A stretch of 64,000 nucleotides of DNA, taken from positions 1 through 64,000 of the forward strand of contig NZ_AKJG01000051.1 in assembly GCF_000282455.1 (NCBI RefSeq). Reading direction: 5' to 3'. Of this stretch, positions 18,376 through 27,189 are shown piece by piece. This DNA is from Pseudomonas sp. GM74 (GTDB lineage: Bacteria; Pseudomonadota; Gammaproteobacteria; Pseudomonadales; Pseudomonadaceae). The notes beneath the pieces were generated by a model. It did no database searches. It worked only from the letters and a program-made list of their open reading frames with translations, and had not been told where the DNA came from. The position numbers and the translations under genes are program-made. Positions within the stretch are counted from its first letter, which is position 1. Each line of letters opens with the position of its first letter.

Positions 18376-18508
18376 TGGGCGCGTGGGCTTTTTTTACATG
18401 AGGCTGAACGATAAGCACTGGCGGGCTTTAAGCAAAGCGCCTTTACCGGCAATTTACCTTTGGCTTACGTAACAGGAGTTTTGTGTAAGACACTGAAGCA
18501 CAAATGAA

Positions 18509-18534
18509 AACGGCCTGGACAGGGCCAGGCCGTT
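18509..18534 (-). terminator. Rho-independent terminator-like hairpin upstream of muxA, beyond tpx
   Basis: AACGGCCTGG and CCAGGCCGTT form a perfect 10-bp stem with a 6-nt loop, followed on the minus strand by TTTTCATTTG. It sits 20 nt past the tpx stop codon (tpx is read on the minus strand) and so ends tpx transcription before muxA. Confidence 0.8.
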
Positions 18535-18553
18535 AAACATTGTAAAGCTACGC

Positions 18554-19054
18554 TTATTTCAGAACAGCAAGTGCCGCTTCATAGTTCGGCTCGTCAGCGA
18601 TTTCGCCAACCAGTTCGCTGTGCAACACATTGTCGTTTTCGTCCAGAACCACGACGGCACGAGCGGTCAGGCCCTTGAGCGGGCCGTCGGCGATGGCAAC
18701 GCCGTAGTTCTGGATGAACTCGGCACCGCGCAGGGTCGACAGGTTCTGTACGTTTTCCAGGCCTTCGGCGCCGCAGAAACGGGCCTGGGCGAATGGCAGG
18801 TCGGCGGAGATGCACAGCACGACAGTGTTGGCCACGTCGCTGGCCTGGGCGTTGAATTTGCGCACGGAGGTGGCGCAGGTCGGGGTGTCAACGCTTGGGA
18901 AAATGTTCAGTACTTTGCGCTTGCCGGCAAAGTCTTTCAGGGTGACGTCGGACAGATTGCCGGCAACCAGGGAAAAGGCTGGCGCCTTGGAACCGGCTTG
19001 TGGCAGTTGGCCGTTGACTTGAACCGGGTTGCCTTTGAGAGTGACTTGAGCCAT
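18554..19054 (-). CDS. tpx: Thiol peroxidase (atypical 2-Cys peroxiredoxin)
   Basis: A 166-aa peroxiredoxin that reduces H2O2 and alkyl hydroperoxides using thioredoxin. The peroxidatic Cys60 is in [15 protein letters not shown] and the resolving Cys94 in [10 protein letters not shown], the spacing of Tpx. Length matches the family. Start ATG 19054 ([10 protein letters not shown]) has AGAAGGA at good distance; the longer frame to 19141 is not supported. It is monocistronic with its own terminator. Confidence 0.95.
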   Translation of the reverse strand: MAQVTLKGNPVQVNGQLPQAGSKAPAFSLVAGNLSDVTLKDFAGKRKVLNIFPSVDTPTCATSVRKFNAQASDVANTVVLCISADLPFAQARFCGAEGLENVQNLSTLRGAEFIQNYGVAIADGPLKGLTARAVVVLDENDNVLHSELVGEIADEPNYEAALAVLK

Positions 19055-19216
19055 GAACGGAGTCCTTCTGACGTTGGTTTGGATAATTTTGACCAGGCCG
19101 AAGTTAACCACGAAATTGTCCGACGACCTATGGCCAAACATAAATTGTCATGTATCAGCGCACAAAACTGGATACACGCGCTTTCTCACTCACTACAAAA
19201 CCCTGTGGGAGCGGTG

Positions 19217-19660
19217 TTATTTGAGTAACTCCAGCATATTGCGATGTCGCGCCTCGAAAATCCGCCGCATGTAGCCATTGACCAGCAACCACTCCAGGGG
19301 AGCCCCCCCCAACGCCGAGTAGGTGACCCGGTCGGTATATAGCGTACCGCCCTCGCCCGCTGCTACCCGATGTTCGTGACGAAAGGCACGCATCGGCCCC
19401 TTGAGCATTTCGTCGATGAAATGCGTTTCGCCGACTTCACGGATCAGCACCGTCCAGTTCATTGGAATCACATTGAACATCCAGTGGCGAAAGCGAAATT
19501 GCCGCCCGGCTTCAATCCGCAAAAGACTCAGGTCGACATGACCCAGTGGGGTGATGCGCTCAGGGAAAATCTTCGGGAAGTTGATGCCCTCCAGGCAAAA
19601 TTCGAGGACGTCTTCGGGTATGCGACCGGGAATGAGCGTGGTGATCTGCAAGGTTGGCAT
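19217..19660 (-). CDS. SRPBCC (START-like) ligand-binding family protein
   Basis: A 147-aa protein resembling COG4276-type SRPBCC proteins. Residues FPKIFPERITPLG and DRVTYSALGGAPLEWLLVNG, then RRIFEARHRNMLELL, match the helix-grip fold and its C-terminal helix. Start 19660 (MPTLQITTLIPG) follows AAAGGA. It has no signal peptide. The ligand is unknown. It is divergent from the YciI-like gene at 19840. Confidence 0.75.
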   Translation of the reverse strand: MPTLQITTLIPGRIPEDVLEFCLEGINFPKIFPERITPLGHVDLSLLRIEAGRQFRFRHWMFNVIPMNWTVLIREVGETHFIDEMLKGPMRAFRHEHRVAAGEGGTLYTDRVTYSALGGAPLEWLLVNGYMRRIFEARHRNMLELLK

Positions 19661-19839
19661 CGGGGACACATTCCTTTGGTCAGTAAACGGATAGGCCAGA
19701 AATACCGTGTAGTGAAATGGAAGTCGAAAATAAATCTGCCATGTTGTCACCTACGACAATTTTGTTCAGCGTGCTGTCGATTTGCGCCGCAGCCATTCGA
19801 CCATTAAGCGAATCATTCAATTACAACGGAGACATCACC

Positions 19840-20265
19840 ATGCGATTCATGATCATCATCAAAGCCAGCCAGGAATCCGAAGCCGGCGTCATGCCCAGCC
19901 AGGAGCTGCTGACGGCCATGGGCAACTACAACGAAGAACTGGTCAAGGCCGGCATAATGCTCGCGGGCGAAGGCCTGCACCCGAGCAGCAAAGGCGCTCG
20001 TGTAAAGTTTTCAGGAGACAAACGCTCGGTGATCGACGGTCCCTTCATCGAAACCAAGGAACTGATTGCCGGTTTCTGGTTGTGGAAAGTGAAGTCCAGG
20101 GAAGAAGCCATCGAATGGGTCAAGCGCTGCCCCAACCCGATGCCGGGCACCGAGGCCGAGATCGAGATTCGCCAGGTGTTTGAGGCTGAAGACTTTGGAG
20201 CCGAGTTCACGCCGGAACTGCGCGAGCAGGAAGAGCGGGTTTGGGAGCAGGCGAAGAAAAACTGA
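19840..20265 (+). CDS. YciI/YCII-related (DGPF domain) protein
   Basis: A 141-aa protein with the DGPFIETKE motif that defines the DGPF/YCII family, a ferredoxin-like fold related to dehydrating or epimerising small enzymes. The N-terminus is MRFMIIIKASQESEAG. ATG 19840 has GGAG about 8 nt upstream; a longer in-frame ORF from 19717 lacks homology. Such genes often sit beside ECF sigma factors or SRPBCC proteins; here the divergent SRPBCC neighbour fits that pattern. The biochemical role is unknown. Confidence 0.85.
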   Translation: MRFMIIIKASQESEAGVMPSQELLTAMGNYNEELVKAGIMLAGEGLHPSSKGARVKFSGDKRSVIDGPFIETKELIAGFWLWKVKSREEAIEWVKRCPNPMPGTEAEIEIRQVFEAEDFGAEFTPELREQEERVWEQAKKN

Positions 20266-20620
20266 CTGACTCAACCCTTTCCTCAGTTTCCTGTGGGAGC
20301 GGGCTTGCTCGCGAAGAGGCCGTCTGATCCAGCAACGATGTCGACCGGTACTCCGCTTTCGCGAGCAAGCCCGCTCCCACATTGACTAGACAGCCACTCA
20401 ACTTGACCGGGCAAGCCCTTCATCTGCATTAACTTTTTAGCAATCGAAAATAACCGGAACCTGCACAAAAAACCAACGAATTAATCCGTTCTACTGGATA
20501 ACCCGTGGTTAGCTGCTAACGTCATCTGACGAGTCCTACAGGCTTGATCTGAAAGGGATTACGCGGTTACGGCCAAACATAACGGCCGTATGCCCAATCA
20601 GCCACCAGGGATCCGGGGGA
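20266..20620. other. Gap with a REPIN and the putative promoter region of the chimeric gene
   Basis: This 355-bp gap contains the REPIN at 20290-20381. The rest is AT-richer and holds TTACGGCC-AAACATAA-CGGCCGTA near 20564-20590, a short hairpin just before the next gene. No ORF is convincing here. Confidence 0.4.
20290..20381. repeat. REPIN
   Basis: CCTGTGGGAGCGGGCTTGCT (continuing CGCGAAG) and the inverted arm TTTCGCGAGCAAGCCCGCTC ending CCCACA, separated by about 40 nt. Confidence 0.9.
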
Positions 20621-21157
20621 ATGATGTCTAAGAAATTGGGGAAGCACGCCTTTGTCCGGGCGACTTCGCTTGCGCCTGTTTTTTGTGCTCACGGGGATAA
20701 CGCCGAGACGGCCAACAAAAGTAACAACCCGCTGAACCTGGCGTCTGGCGTCAACTTTCAGGATTACTACACACCCAAGCTGTTCGACTCCAACGTTCAC
20801 ACCAACGATGTCTTGTTGCGTGGTGCGCTGCCGATGGCTCCGAATGACTTTATCGGCGTCCCGCAACTACTGCGCGCCACCCTCCCCGTCATCAGCACCC
20901 GTCCTGATCCGCATAACGGCTACAGCACCGGCACCTTGATCAATTCGCGGATGTTGCCCGACCTCAAGCTCGATGCCGATGGCGGCTTGACCCTTTACGT
21001 GCAGCACAAGGCACCGGCCAAAGAGTTGCAAAGCAACTGGCTGCCGGCACCGAATGGTCCGTTTTACGGCGTTCTGCGCCTGTATCTGCCAAGACCGGAA
21101 GTCACCAACGGCCAGTGGAAACTGCCGCTGCTGACTCCGGCGACCTCACAACAATAA
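20621..21157 (+). pseudogene. Chimeric gene remnant: transporter-like N-terminus fused to DUF1214 C-terminus
   Basis: The 178-aa reading frame joins two unrelated families. Residues about 36-104 (SNNPLNLASGVNFQDYYTPK, LRGALPMAPNDFIG, LRATLPVIST) resemble the N-terminus of MetA-pathway/neuromedin-U-like outer-membrane transporters. Residues about 108-172 (LPDLKLDADGGLTLYVQ, NWLPAPNGPFYGVLRLYLPR) are the C-terminal end of a DUF1254/DUF1214 protein. The junction is near GYSTG/TLINSRML. Both families have conserved full-length forms, so this is best explained by an in-frame internal deletion between two neighbouring genes. The signal peptide (RATSLAPVFCAHGDN) also looks damaged. The frame is open, so a hybrid protein may still be made. 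Confidence 0.7.
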
Positions 21158-21169
21158 ACGGAGTCATTC

Positions 21170-22117
21170 ATGATCAGGCCTTTCGTAGTGCGCCCCTTGT
21201 TGGCGCTGTGCATGGTCAGCAGCAGTCCATTGGTACTGGCGGCCGAGGGTGGCGTCGGCCGCCCCATCACCGGGCAACAAGTGTTTTCCAACGCCGGGAT
21301 CGTGCCCCCGGGGCCGGGTTGGGTCATGTCCCTGACCAGCATCTGGTACGACGGTGACCTCAAGGGCAACGCCCAGGTGCCGATCGTGGGTGCCCTGAGT
21401 ACCGGGCTGGATATGAAAGTGTCCTACACCATGGCCAACTTCACCCATGTCTGGGACACCGGCAAGGGTCGCTGGAATTACGCCTCGGCCATCGGTGTGC
21501 CGGTGCAGTACACCGACATCACTGCGAACATCACCGGCCCTCGCGGCAGAACCCTGGGCACCTCGGACAGCGGCACCCAGTTTGCCGACATGCTGGTGAC
21601 ACCGATTGCCGCCGGCTACCACTTCGACGAATTCAACCACATCTCGTTCTCGCTGCCGATCTACGTGCCGACCGGTGCCTACAACGACGATCGCCTGGCC
21701 AACCCCGGACAGAACAATTACACCTTCATGCCCACCGTCGCGTTCACCCATCTGGACGGCAAGGGCGGTGAATTCACGCTGTCGAGTGGCCTGGAGTTCT
21801 ACACCGAGAACGACTCCACCGACTATCGCAACGGCAACATCTACACCCTCGATGCACTGTGGACCCACGGCTTTGGCAACGGATGGAACGCCGGTATCGC
21901 AGCCGGATACATCCAGCAGGTCACCGATGACTCGGGTTCCGGCGCCAGCAGCGGCTTCCGTGGTCGTTCCGTGGGTGCCGGCCCGGTGGTGGGCTGGAGC
22001 GGCAAGTTCGCCGACGCCCAGGCCAACATCAGTGCCCGTTGGGTGCCGGAGTTCGACACCAAGAACCGGCCTGAGGGCAATGGTTTGAGCGTCAACCTGA
22101 CCCTGGCGTTTTTCTAG
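21170..22117 (+). CDS. SphA-like / MetA-pathway outer-membrane transporter family protein
   Basis: A 315-aa secreted protein. A signal peptide (MIRPFVVRPLLALCMVSSSP... ending LAAEG) is followed by alternating beta-strand sequence such as LPIYVPTGAYNDDRLANPGQ and a C-terminal LTLAFF typical of outer-membrane barrels. It belongs to COG4313 (phenol-degradation MetA-like; SphA in P. aeruginosa is a member). It lies 12 nt after the chimeric gene and 8 nt before moxR, so it heads or belongs to the MoxR/Bat operon. The substrate is unknown, probably a hydrophobic compound. Confidence 0.82.
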   Translation: MIRPFVVRPLLALCMVSSSPLVLAAEGGVGRPITGQQVFSNAGIVPPGPGWVMSLTSIWYDGDLKGNAQVPIVGALSTGLDMKVSYTMANFTHVWDTGKGRWNYASAIGVPVQYTDITANITGPRGRTLGTSDSGTQFADMLVTPIAAGYHFDEFNHISFSLPIYVPTGAYNDDRLANPGQNNYTFMPTVAFTHLDGKGGEFTLSSGLEFYTENDSTDYRNGNIYTLDALWTHGFGNGWNAGIAAGYIQQVTDDSGSGASSGFRGRSVGAGPVVGWSGKFADAQANISARWVPEFDTKNRPEGNGLSVNLTLAFF

Positions 22118-22125
22118 GAGATCGC

Positions 22126-23106
22126 ATGAGCACACTCAACGACCTCAACGCTCTGCAAGCCAGCATCGCCGAAGCCGTGCTCGGCCAGGATCAGGTGATC
22201 CGGCAAGTGCTGGTCGGTTTGCTGGCCAACGGGCATCTGCTGCTCGAAAGCTTGCCCGGCCTGGCCAAGACCCGCACGGTGAAAGCATTGGCCAAACACC
22301 TGGATGCGAAAATGAGCCGCATCCAGTTCACCCCGGACTTGCTGCCGTCGGACATTACCGGGGCCGAGGTGCTGCATCAGGTCGAGGGTAAACACGAGAT
22401 CCGCTTTCAGCCGGGGCCGTTGTTCGGCAACCTGATCCTGGCCGACGAAATCAACCGTGCCCCGGCCAAGGTCCAGGCCGCGCTGCTCGAAGCCATGGAA
22501 GAACGCCAGATCACCGTGGCCGGCAACAGCCATGCCCTGCCGGAGCTGTTCATCGTGGTGGCGACCCAGAATCCGATCGAACAGGAAGGCACGTATCCGC
22601 TGCCGGAAGCGCAGATGGACCGTTTCCTGATGAAGGTGCTACTCGATTACCCGAGCACGGAAAACGAAAGCCAGGTACTACGGCTGTTGCGTGAGGAAGA
22701 ACAGGCACTCGGCGCCAAAACAGCCGCCGTGCAGGGTTTTGCTCTCGCACAGGAGGTAATTTTCGCGGCGCGCCAGGAAGTCAGTGCCGTGCATGTGTCC
22801 CCGGCCATCGACCGTTACCTCATCGACCTGATCAACGCCACGCGCCATCCGGCCGACTACGACGCCGACCTTGGACGCTGGATCAGCATCGGCGCCAGCC
22901 CCCGCGGTGGTATCGGCCTGGACCGCTGTGCCCGGGCCGACGCGTGGTTGCAGGGCCAGGATTTCGTTTCGCCGGACAACGTGCGCGCCGTGGCGCACCC
23001 GGTGCTGCGTCATCGCCTGCAACTGAGTTACGACGCGGTGGCCGACGGCGTGACTGCCGATCAGGTACTCGACCGTCTACTCGACAAAGTGGCGATTGTG
23101 GCGTGA
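22126..23106 (+). CDS. MoxR-family AAA+ ATPase (cluster 1)
   Basis: A 326-aa AAA+ ATPase of the MoxR class, thought to act as a chaperone for metal-cofactor or periplasmic enzyme maturation together with vWA proteins. The P-loop ESLPGLAKT is at residues 41-49; its first canonical Gly is Ser here. Walker B is LILADEINRAP, and sensor region ATQNPIEQEGTYPLPEAQMD is intact. GGAG precedes the ATG. It overlaps the DUF58 gene by GTGA. It is paralogous to the MoxR at 53.7 kb. Confidence 0.93.
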   Translation: MSTLNDLNALQASIAEAVLGQDQVIRQVLVGLLANGHLLLESLPGLAKTRTVKALAKHLDAKMSRIQFTPDLLPSDITGAEVLHQVEGKHEIRFQPGPLFGNLILADEINRAPAKVQAALLEAMEERQITVAGNSHALPELFIVVATQNPIEQEGTYPLPEAQMDRFLMKVLLDYPSTENESQVLRLLREEEQALGAKTAAVQGFALAQEVIFAARQEVSAVHVSPAIDRYLIDLINATRHPADYDADLGRWISIGASPRGGIGLDRCARADAWLQGQDFVSPDNVRAVAHPVLRHRLQLSYDAVADGVTADQVLDRLLDKVAIVA

Positions 23107-24038
23107 ACACCGATGGATTGGTCTATGTCTCTCTGGCGCAGTTGATGGCCCTGGAGTTCAAGGCCCGTGATCTGAGTTTTGTCGCGCGCCAGCCCCAGGG
23201 CAGCATCCTCGCCGGCAACCATGCTTCGCGCTTGCGCGGCCGTGGCTTGAACTTTGATGAATTGCGCCGCTATCAGCCGGGGGACGATCTGCGCCACCTC
23301 GATTGGCGGGCATCACTGCGCACCGGCAAACCGGTGGTGCGCACCTTCACCGAAGAGCGTGACCGTCCGGCGCTGATCCTGGTGGACCAGCGCATGTCGA
23401 TGTTCTTCGGTTCGCAACGCAGCTTCAAATCCACCGTCGCAGCCGAACTCGGTGCCCTGGCGGCGTGGATGGTGTTCAACGCCGGCGACCGCGTCGGTGG
23501 ACTGGTGTTCAACGACCGGCGCATCGACAGCATCGCCCCGCTGCGCAGTCGCAAACGGATCGAAGCGTTGTGCAGCCGCATCGCCCAACAGAACCAGGCA
23601 CTCAATGCCGCCAACCCGGACGCCGAAGGTGAATACCAGCTCGACAAGGTCTTGCAGCATTGCCTGGCCGTGGCCGGTCACGATCACCTGATCTGTATCA
23701 TCAGCGACTTCGCCGGGGCCGGCGAACGCACCTTGCAACTGATGCGGCAACTGACGGCACATAACGATGTGATTGCCATGCAGGTCTATGACCCATTGGC
23801 GCTGAACCTGCCGAAAAACGGTCGCTTGCTGATCACCCAAGGACAGTTGCAGGTGGAACTGGCGGTGGAACGACATCAGGTGCATCAGCCACTTGGTGAT
23901 TTTCTCAGCGGCCGGCTCAAGGACGTCGCTACATTGCTGCGCCGCAGCCGGGTGCCGTTGATGATGTTCAGCACCGCCACAGAGGCCCGGGAACAACTGC
24001 GCGCCGAACTGGGCAAGCTCGCCGGGGGGCGCCGATGA
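23103..24038 (+). CDS. DUF58 domain protein (cluster 1)
   Basis: A 311-aa protein with the DUF58 signature YQPGDDLRHLDWRASLRTGK followed by RTFTEERDRP. DUF58 proteins accompany MoxR ATPases and have a vWA-like second half. The start is GTG 23103, which overlaps the moxR stop (GTGA); no ATG is better placed. The next gene starts at ATGA on its stop codon, so translation is coupled. Confidence 0.92.
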   Translation: MNTDGLVYVSLAQLMALEFKARDLSFVARQPQGSILAGNHASRLRGRGLNFDELRRYQPGDDLRHLDWRASLRTGKPVVRTFTEERDRPALILVDQRMSMFFGSQRSFKSTVAAELGALAAWMVFNAGDRVGGLVFNDRRIDSIAPLRSRKRIEALCSRIAQQNQALNAANPDAEGEYQLDKVLQHCLAVAGHDHLICIISDFAGAGERTLQLMRQLTAHNDVIAMQVYDPLALNLPKNGRLLITQGQLQVELAVERHQVHQPLGDFLSGRLKDVATLLRRSRVPLMMFSTATEAREQLRAELGKLAGGRR

Positions 24039-24628
24039 ACCCCACCGTCCCGAGCATCGACCAACTCAAGGAAATGACACTGCCAACGCCGGTCAGTTTT
24101 GCGCCGCAGACGTGGGGTTGGTGGGCGTTGCTGGCGCTGCTGATCGTCGCGCTGCTGGTGACAGGCGTGCGGCAATACCGGCAATGGCTGCGTGATCGCT
24201 ATCGGCGCGAGGCGCTGGCACGACTGGCGGAATTGCAGCAGCGCAGTAATGACCTGAATGCATTGCGCGAACTTCCGGAGCTGCTCAAGCGCGTGGCCCT
24301 TTCAATGCCCTCCCGACAAAACACAAAACCTGTGGGAGCGAGCTTGCTCGCGATGGCATCGGGTCAGCCAACATCAACTTTGAATGTAATGGCCTCATCG
24401 CGAGCAAGCTCGCTCCCACAGGGAACCCCTGCGGCGTTGGGGAAAGAGGACTGGCAGGCGTTTTTGCAGCGGCACTGTATACAGCCGTTGCCCACCGACT
24501 TCAGCCAACAACTGGCGCTGCTGGCCTACGCGCCTGACGCCGTATTGCGGGCCATGCCCAATGAACAGCGCCAGCATCTATTCAGCACCTGCAAAACCTG
24601 GGTGGAGCGTCATCATGTGGCAGCTTGA
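24035..24628 (+). CDS. DUF4381 membrane protein carrying an in-frame REPIN (cluster 1)
   Basis: A 197-aa protein with an N-terminal membrane helix (about residues 27-45, WGWWALLALLIVALLVTGV) and the DUF4381 pattern LPTPVSFAPQTWGWW. A REPIN (24329-24422) interrupts the gene but keeps the frame open, encoding residues about 99-130. Flanking sequence LPELLKRVALSMP and GKEDWQAFLQRHC aligns with the uninterrupted paralogue at 55588 (LNGLLKRLCRN and GRKWLAFLDNRC). The N-terminus overlaps the DUF58 stop (ATGA) and the C-terminus overlaps the vWA gene by 14 nt. Whether the product still works is unknown. Confidence 0.85.
   Translation: MNPTVPSIDQLKEMTLPTPVSFAPQTWGWWALLALLIVALLVTGVRQYRQWLRDRYRREALARLAELQQRSNDLNALRELPELLKRVALSMPSRQNTKPVGASLLAMASGQPTSTLNVMASSRASSLPQGTPAALGKEDWQAFLQRHCIQPLPTDFSQQLALLAYAPDAVLRAMPNEQRQHLFSTCKTWVERHHVAA
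24329..24422. repeat. REPIN inside the DUF4381 coding sequence
   Basis: CCTGTGGGAGCGAGCTTGCT (continuing CGCGATGG) and the inverted arm TCATCGCGAGCAAGCTCGCT ending CCCACAGG enclose a spacer. It is the same repeat family as the intergenic REPINs but lies wholly inside an ORF. Confidence 0.92.
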
Positions 24629-25607
24629 TTACCCTTGGCTGCTGATCCTGTTGCCGTTGCCGTGGTTCGGTTATCGCTACTTGCCCGACTACCGCGAAGC
24701 GCGCAGTGCGGTGCGCGTGCCGTTTTTCGGAGCCATGAGCCGCGCCGTCGGCCAGGCCCCGAGCCGGGCTGGCACCCGCAGCAACCGCTGGCAATTGCTC
24801 CTGAACCTGCTGGTCTGGACGCTGTTGCTGGTGGCGGCGAGTCGGCCGGTACTCGTGGAAAAACCCATCGAACGCCAGCAGCCGGTGCGTGACCTGATGC
24901 TGGCCATCGACATTTCTCAGTCGATGGAAACCACCGACTTCACCGACGCCAACGGCCAAAACATCAATCGCCTGGCAGCGGTCAAGGCAGTGGTGCACGG
25001 GTTCATCGACAAACGTAAAGACGATCGAATCGGACTGATCGTGTTCGGCACTGGTGCTTATCCGCAGGCGCCGTTGACCCTGGATCACGCCAGCCTGTCA
25101 CTGCTGCTGGACGACACAGGCGTCGGCATGGCCGGCCCCAACACGGCCATCGGCGATGCCATCGGGCTGAGCCTGAAACTGCTGGATCAGGCCCACGAGC
25201 GGGAAAAGGTGCTTATTCTGCTCACTGACGGCAACGACACCAGCAGCGCCATCACCCCGGACCACGCAGCATCCATGGCCGCCGCCAAAGGCGTGGTGAT
25301 TCATACCATCGGCATTGGCGACCCGAATGCCGAAGGCGAAGCCAAGGTCAACCTGCAAGGCTTGCAAGACATTGCCGAAGTCACTGGCGGACACTTCTTC
25401 CGCGCCGAAGACCGCAATGCCCTAGATCAGGTCTACAGCACCCTCGACAAACTCACCCCGCATCAAGTGAAAACCCTCAGCCATCAGCCCAAACGCGATC
25501 TGTTCTGGTGGCCGCTGGGCGCTGCCGTTGCCCTGCTCGCGACTTATCACTTGGGCGCCCTGCTGCTTCCCCGCCTGATGCTCGCGCGTCAGCGGCAGGA
25601 GGCCTGA
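24615..25607 (+). CDS. vWA domain membrane protein BatA-like (cluster 1)
   Basis: A 330-aa protein with membrane helices near residues 6-20, 60-76 and at the C-terminus (WWPLGAAVALLATYHLGALL). A von Willebrand factor A domain lies between them in the periplasm. MIDAS motif D99-I-S101-Q-S103 and the later LTDGNDTS are intact, so it should bind a divalent metal. Start MWQLDYPWLL at 24615 overlaps the DUF4381 gene. BatA-type proteins partner MoxR and BatB/BatD. Confidence 0.9.
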   Translation: MWQLDYPWLLILLPLPWFGYRYLPDYREARSAVRVPFFGAMSRAVGQAPSRAGTRSNRWQLLLNLLVWTLLLVAASRPVLVEKPIERQQPVRDLMLAIDISQSMETTDFTDANGQNINRLAAVKAVVHGFIDKRKDDRIGLIVFGTGAYPQAPLTLDHASLSLLLDDTGVGMAGPNTAIGDAIGLSLKLLDQAHEREKVLILLTDGNDTSSAITPDHAASMAAAKGVVIHTIGIGDPNAEGEAKVNLQGLQDIAEVTGGHFFRAEDRNALDQVYSTLDKLTPHQVKTLSHQPKRDLFWWPLGAAVALLATYHLGALLLPRLMLARQRQEA

Positions 25608-25608
25608 G

Positions 25609-27189
25609 ATGGACATCAACCTCAGCGACTTCCATTTCCTGCGCCCCCTGTGGCTTTTGCTCGCGATCTTCGGTGGGCTGCTGCCGTTGCTGTGGCGGCG
25701 CAACCGGGATCTGCAACGGCGCTTGCGCAGCAACATCGCCGCGCACCTGCTGCCGCATCTGCTGATCACCCCGCAAGACCGGCAACGCCTGCGTCCGGTG
25801 CACCTGGTGTGTGCGCTGCTGGTACTCGGCGCCATTGCCGCCGCCGGGCCGACCTGGGAGCGGGATCGGCCAGATTTTCTGGAGAACCGTGCGCCGCTGA
25901 TCATCGCCGTCGACCTGTCGCCGTCCATGGACGCCAGCGATGTTCCACCGAGTCGCCTGGAAGCGACCAGGCACAAGCTCCACGACTTGATCCAGCGCCG
26001 CGCCGGGTCGCGCAGCGCCTTGATTGCCTATGCCGGCAGCGAGCATCTGGTATTGCCCGCCACCGACGATGCGGCGCTGCTCGATACGTTCATTCAGGCC
26101 CTGAGCACCGACCTGATCAGCAAGCCGGGGAAAAATGTCGGCGCGGTCATCGATCAGGCCAAGCGCCTGCTCGCCACCGAGAAAACCCCCGGCACCCTGC
26201 TGCTGATCACCGATGGCGCCGACACTTCGGCACTGGCCGGGCTGGATAAACAGCTGACTGGCAGTGCGCTGCAAGTGCTGATTCTGGCGGCTGGCAGCAC
26301 CGATGGCGGGATCATTCGCGATGCCGCTGGCCGGCCGCGCACCGACAGCAACGGTCGCCCGCAACTCGGCAGTTTCGATCAGGACGCCCTCAAGCAGCTT
26401 GCAGCAACGATGGATGCCCCGCTGGGCAGCCTGACCCTCAATGATGACGACCTGGACTGGGTCGAACTGCACGCCCGGCAGCACTTCCAGTCTGCCAGTG
26501 ACGAACAGCGTGAACTGCACTGGAAAGACGCAGGTTACTGGCTGTGCTGGCCGCTGCTGTTGATCGCCTTTTTCAGCGTACGCAAGGGCTGGAGCTTGAA
26601 CTGGATGGCTGGGTTGTTGCTGACGGCAGGCTTGGGCTTGCAACCGGTGCCGGCGCGGGCCAATGCGCTGACCGACGCTTTTTTTACCCGCGACCAGCAA
26701 GGTCGCTGGGCCTTCGAGCATCAGCACTTCCCTCAGGCGGCGGCCTTGTTTGTCGATCCGTACTGGAAAGGCGTTGCCGCCTACCACGCGGCGGATTTCG
26801 ACCTGGCACTGGCCAGTTTCGCGCGCCTCGACACACCGCAGGCCTATTTCTATCTGGGCAACATCTACGTGCGGCGCTTCAAGTTCGATCAGGCCATCGC
26901 GGCCTATAACCAGGCGCTGAAGTTGCAACCGCAGTTTCCGCAAGCCACGGCCAATCTGGCGCTGGCCATTGCCTTGCAGAAGGACACCGAAAGCGCCGGG
27001 AAAAACACCCCGCAGGTCAAACCCGACGAGATCAAGATGGACAAGGCGCCGGGTAAAGGCCAAAGCAAAAAGGTAGAGACCCAGCAAGCGGCCTCGGATG
27101 AGCAATGGTTGCAGAACCTCACCACATCGCCGGCGAAATTCCTCAAGCAGAAATTCAGCTTGCAGGATCAGGCGGGGGCCAAGCCATGA
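25609..27189 (+). CDS. vWA-TPR fusion protein BatB/BatC-like (cluster 1)
   Basis: A 526-aa fusion. Membrane helices lie near residues 12-28 and 64-80. A vWA domain with complete MIDAS (D102-L-S-P-S and LLITDGADTS) follows, then two membrane helices near 310-350, then TPR repeats (AYFYLGNIYVRRFKFDQAIA...). The C-terminus is charged and ends KFSLQDQAGAKP. It starts 1 nt after the BatA stop and overlaps batD by ATGA. The paralogue at 57154 has lost its MIDAS; this one has not. Confidence 0.9.
   Translation: MDINLSDFHFLRPLWLLLAIFGGLLPLLWRRNRDLQRRLRSNIAAHLLPHLLITPQDRQRLRPVHLVCALLVLGAIAAAGPTWERDRPDFLENRAPLIIAVDLSPSMDASDVPPSRLEATRHKLHDLIQRRAGSRSALIAYAGSEHLVLPATDDAALLDTFIQALSTDLISKPGKNVGAVIDQAKRLLATEKTPGTLLLITDGADTSALAGLDKQLTGSALQVLILAAGSTDGGIIRDAAGRPRTDSNGRPQLGSFDQDALKQLAATMDAPLGSLTLNDDDLDWVELHARQHFQSASDEQRELHWKDAGYWLCWPLLLIAFFSVRKGWSLNWMAGLLLTAGLGLQPVPARANALTDAFFTRDQQGRWAFEHQHFPQAAALFVDPYWKGVAAYHAADFDLALASFARLDTPQAYFYLGNIYVRRFKFDQAIAAYNQALKLQPQFPQATANLALAIALQKDTESAGKNTPQVKPDEIKMDKAPGKGQSKKVETQQAASDEQWLQNLTTSPAKFLKQKFSLQDQAGAKP

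Noticed and set aside
19203..19216. Single REP-like scrap (CCTGTGGGAGCGG); similar scraps near 40965 and 42348
   Set aside because: Only half an arm is present, with no inverted partner; probably decayed REP remnants, too short to annotate.
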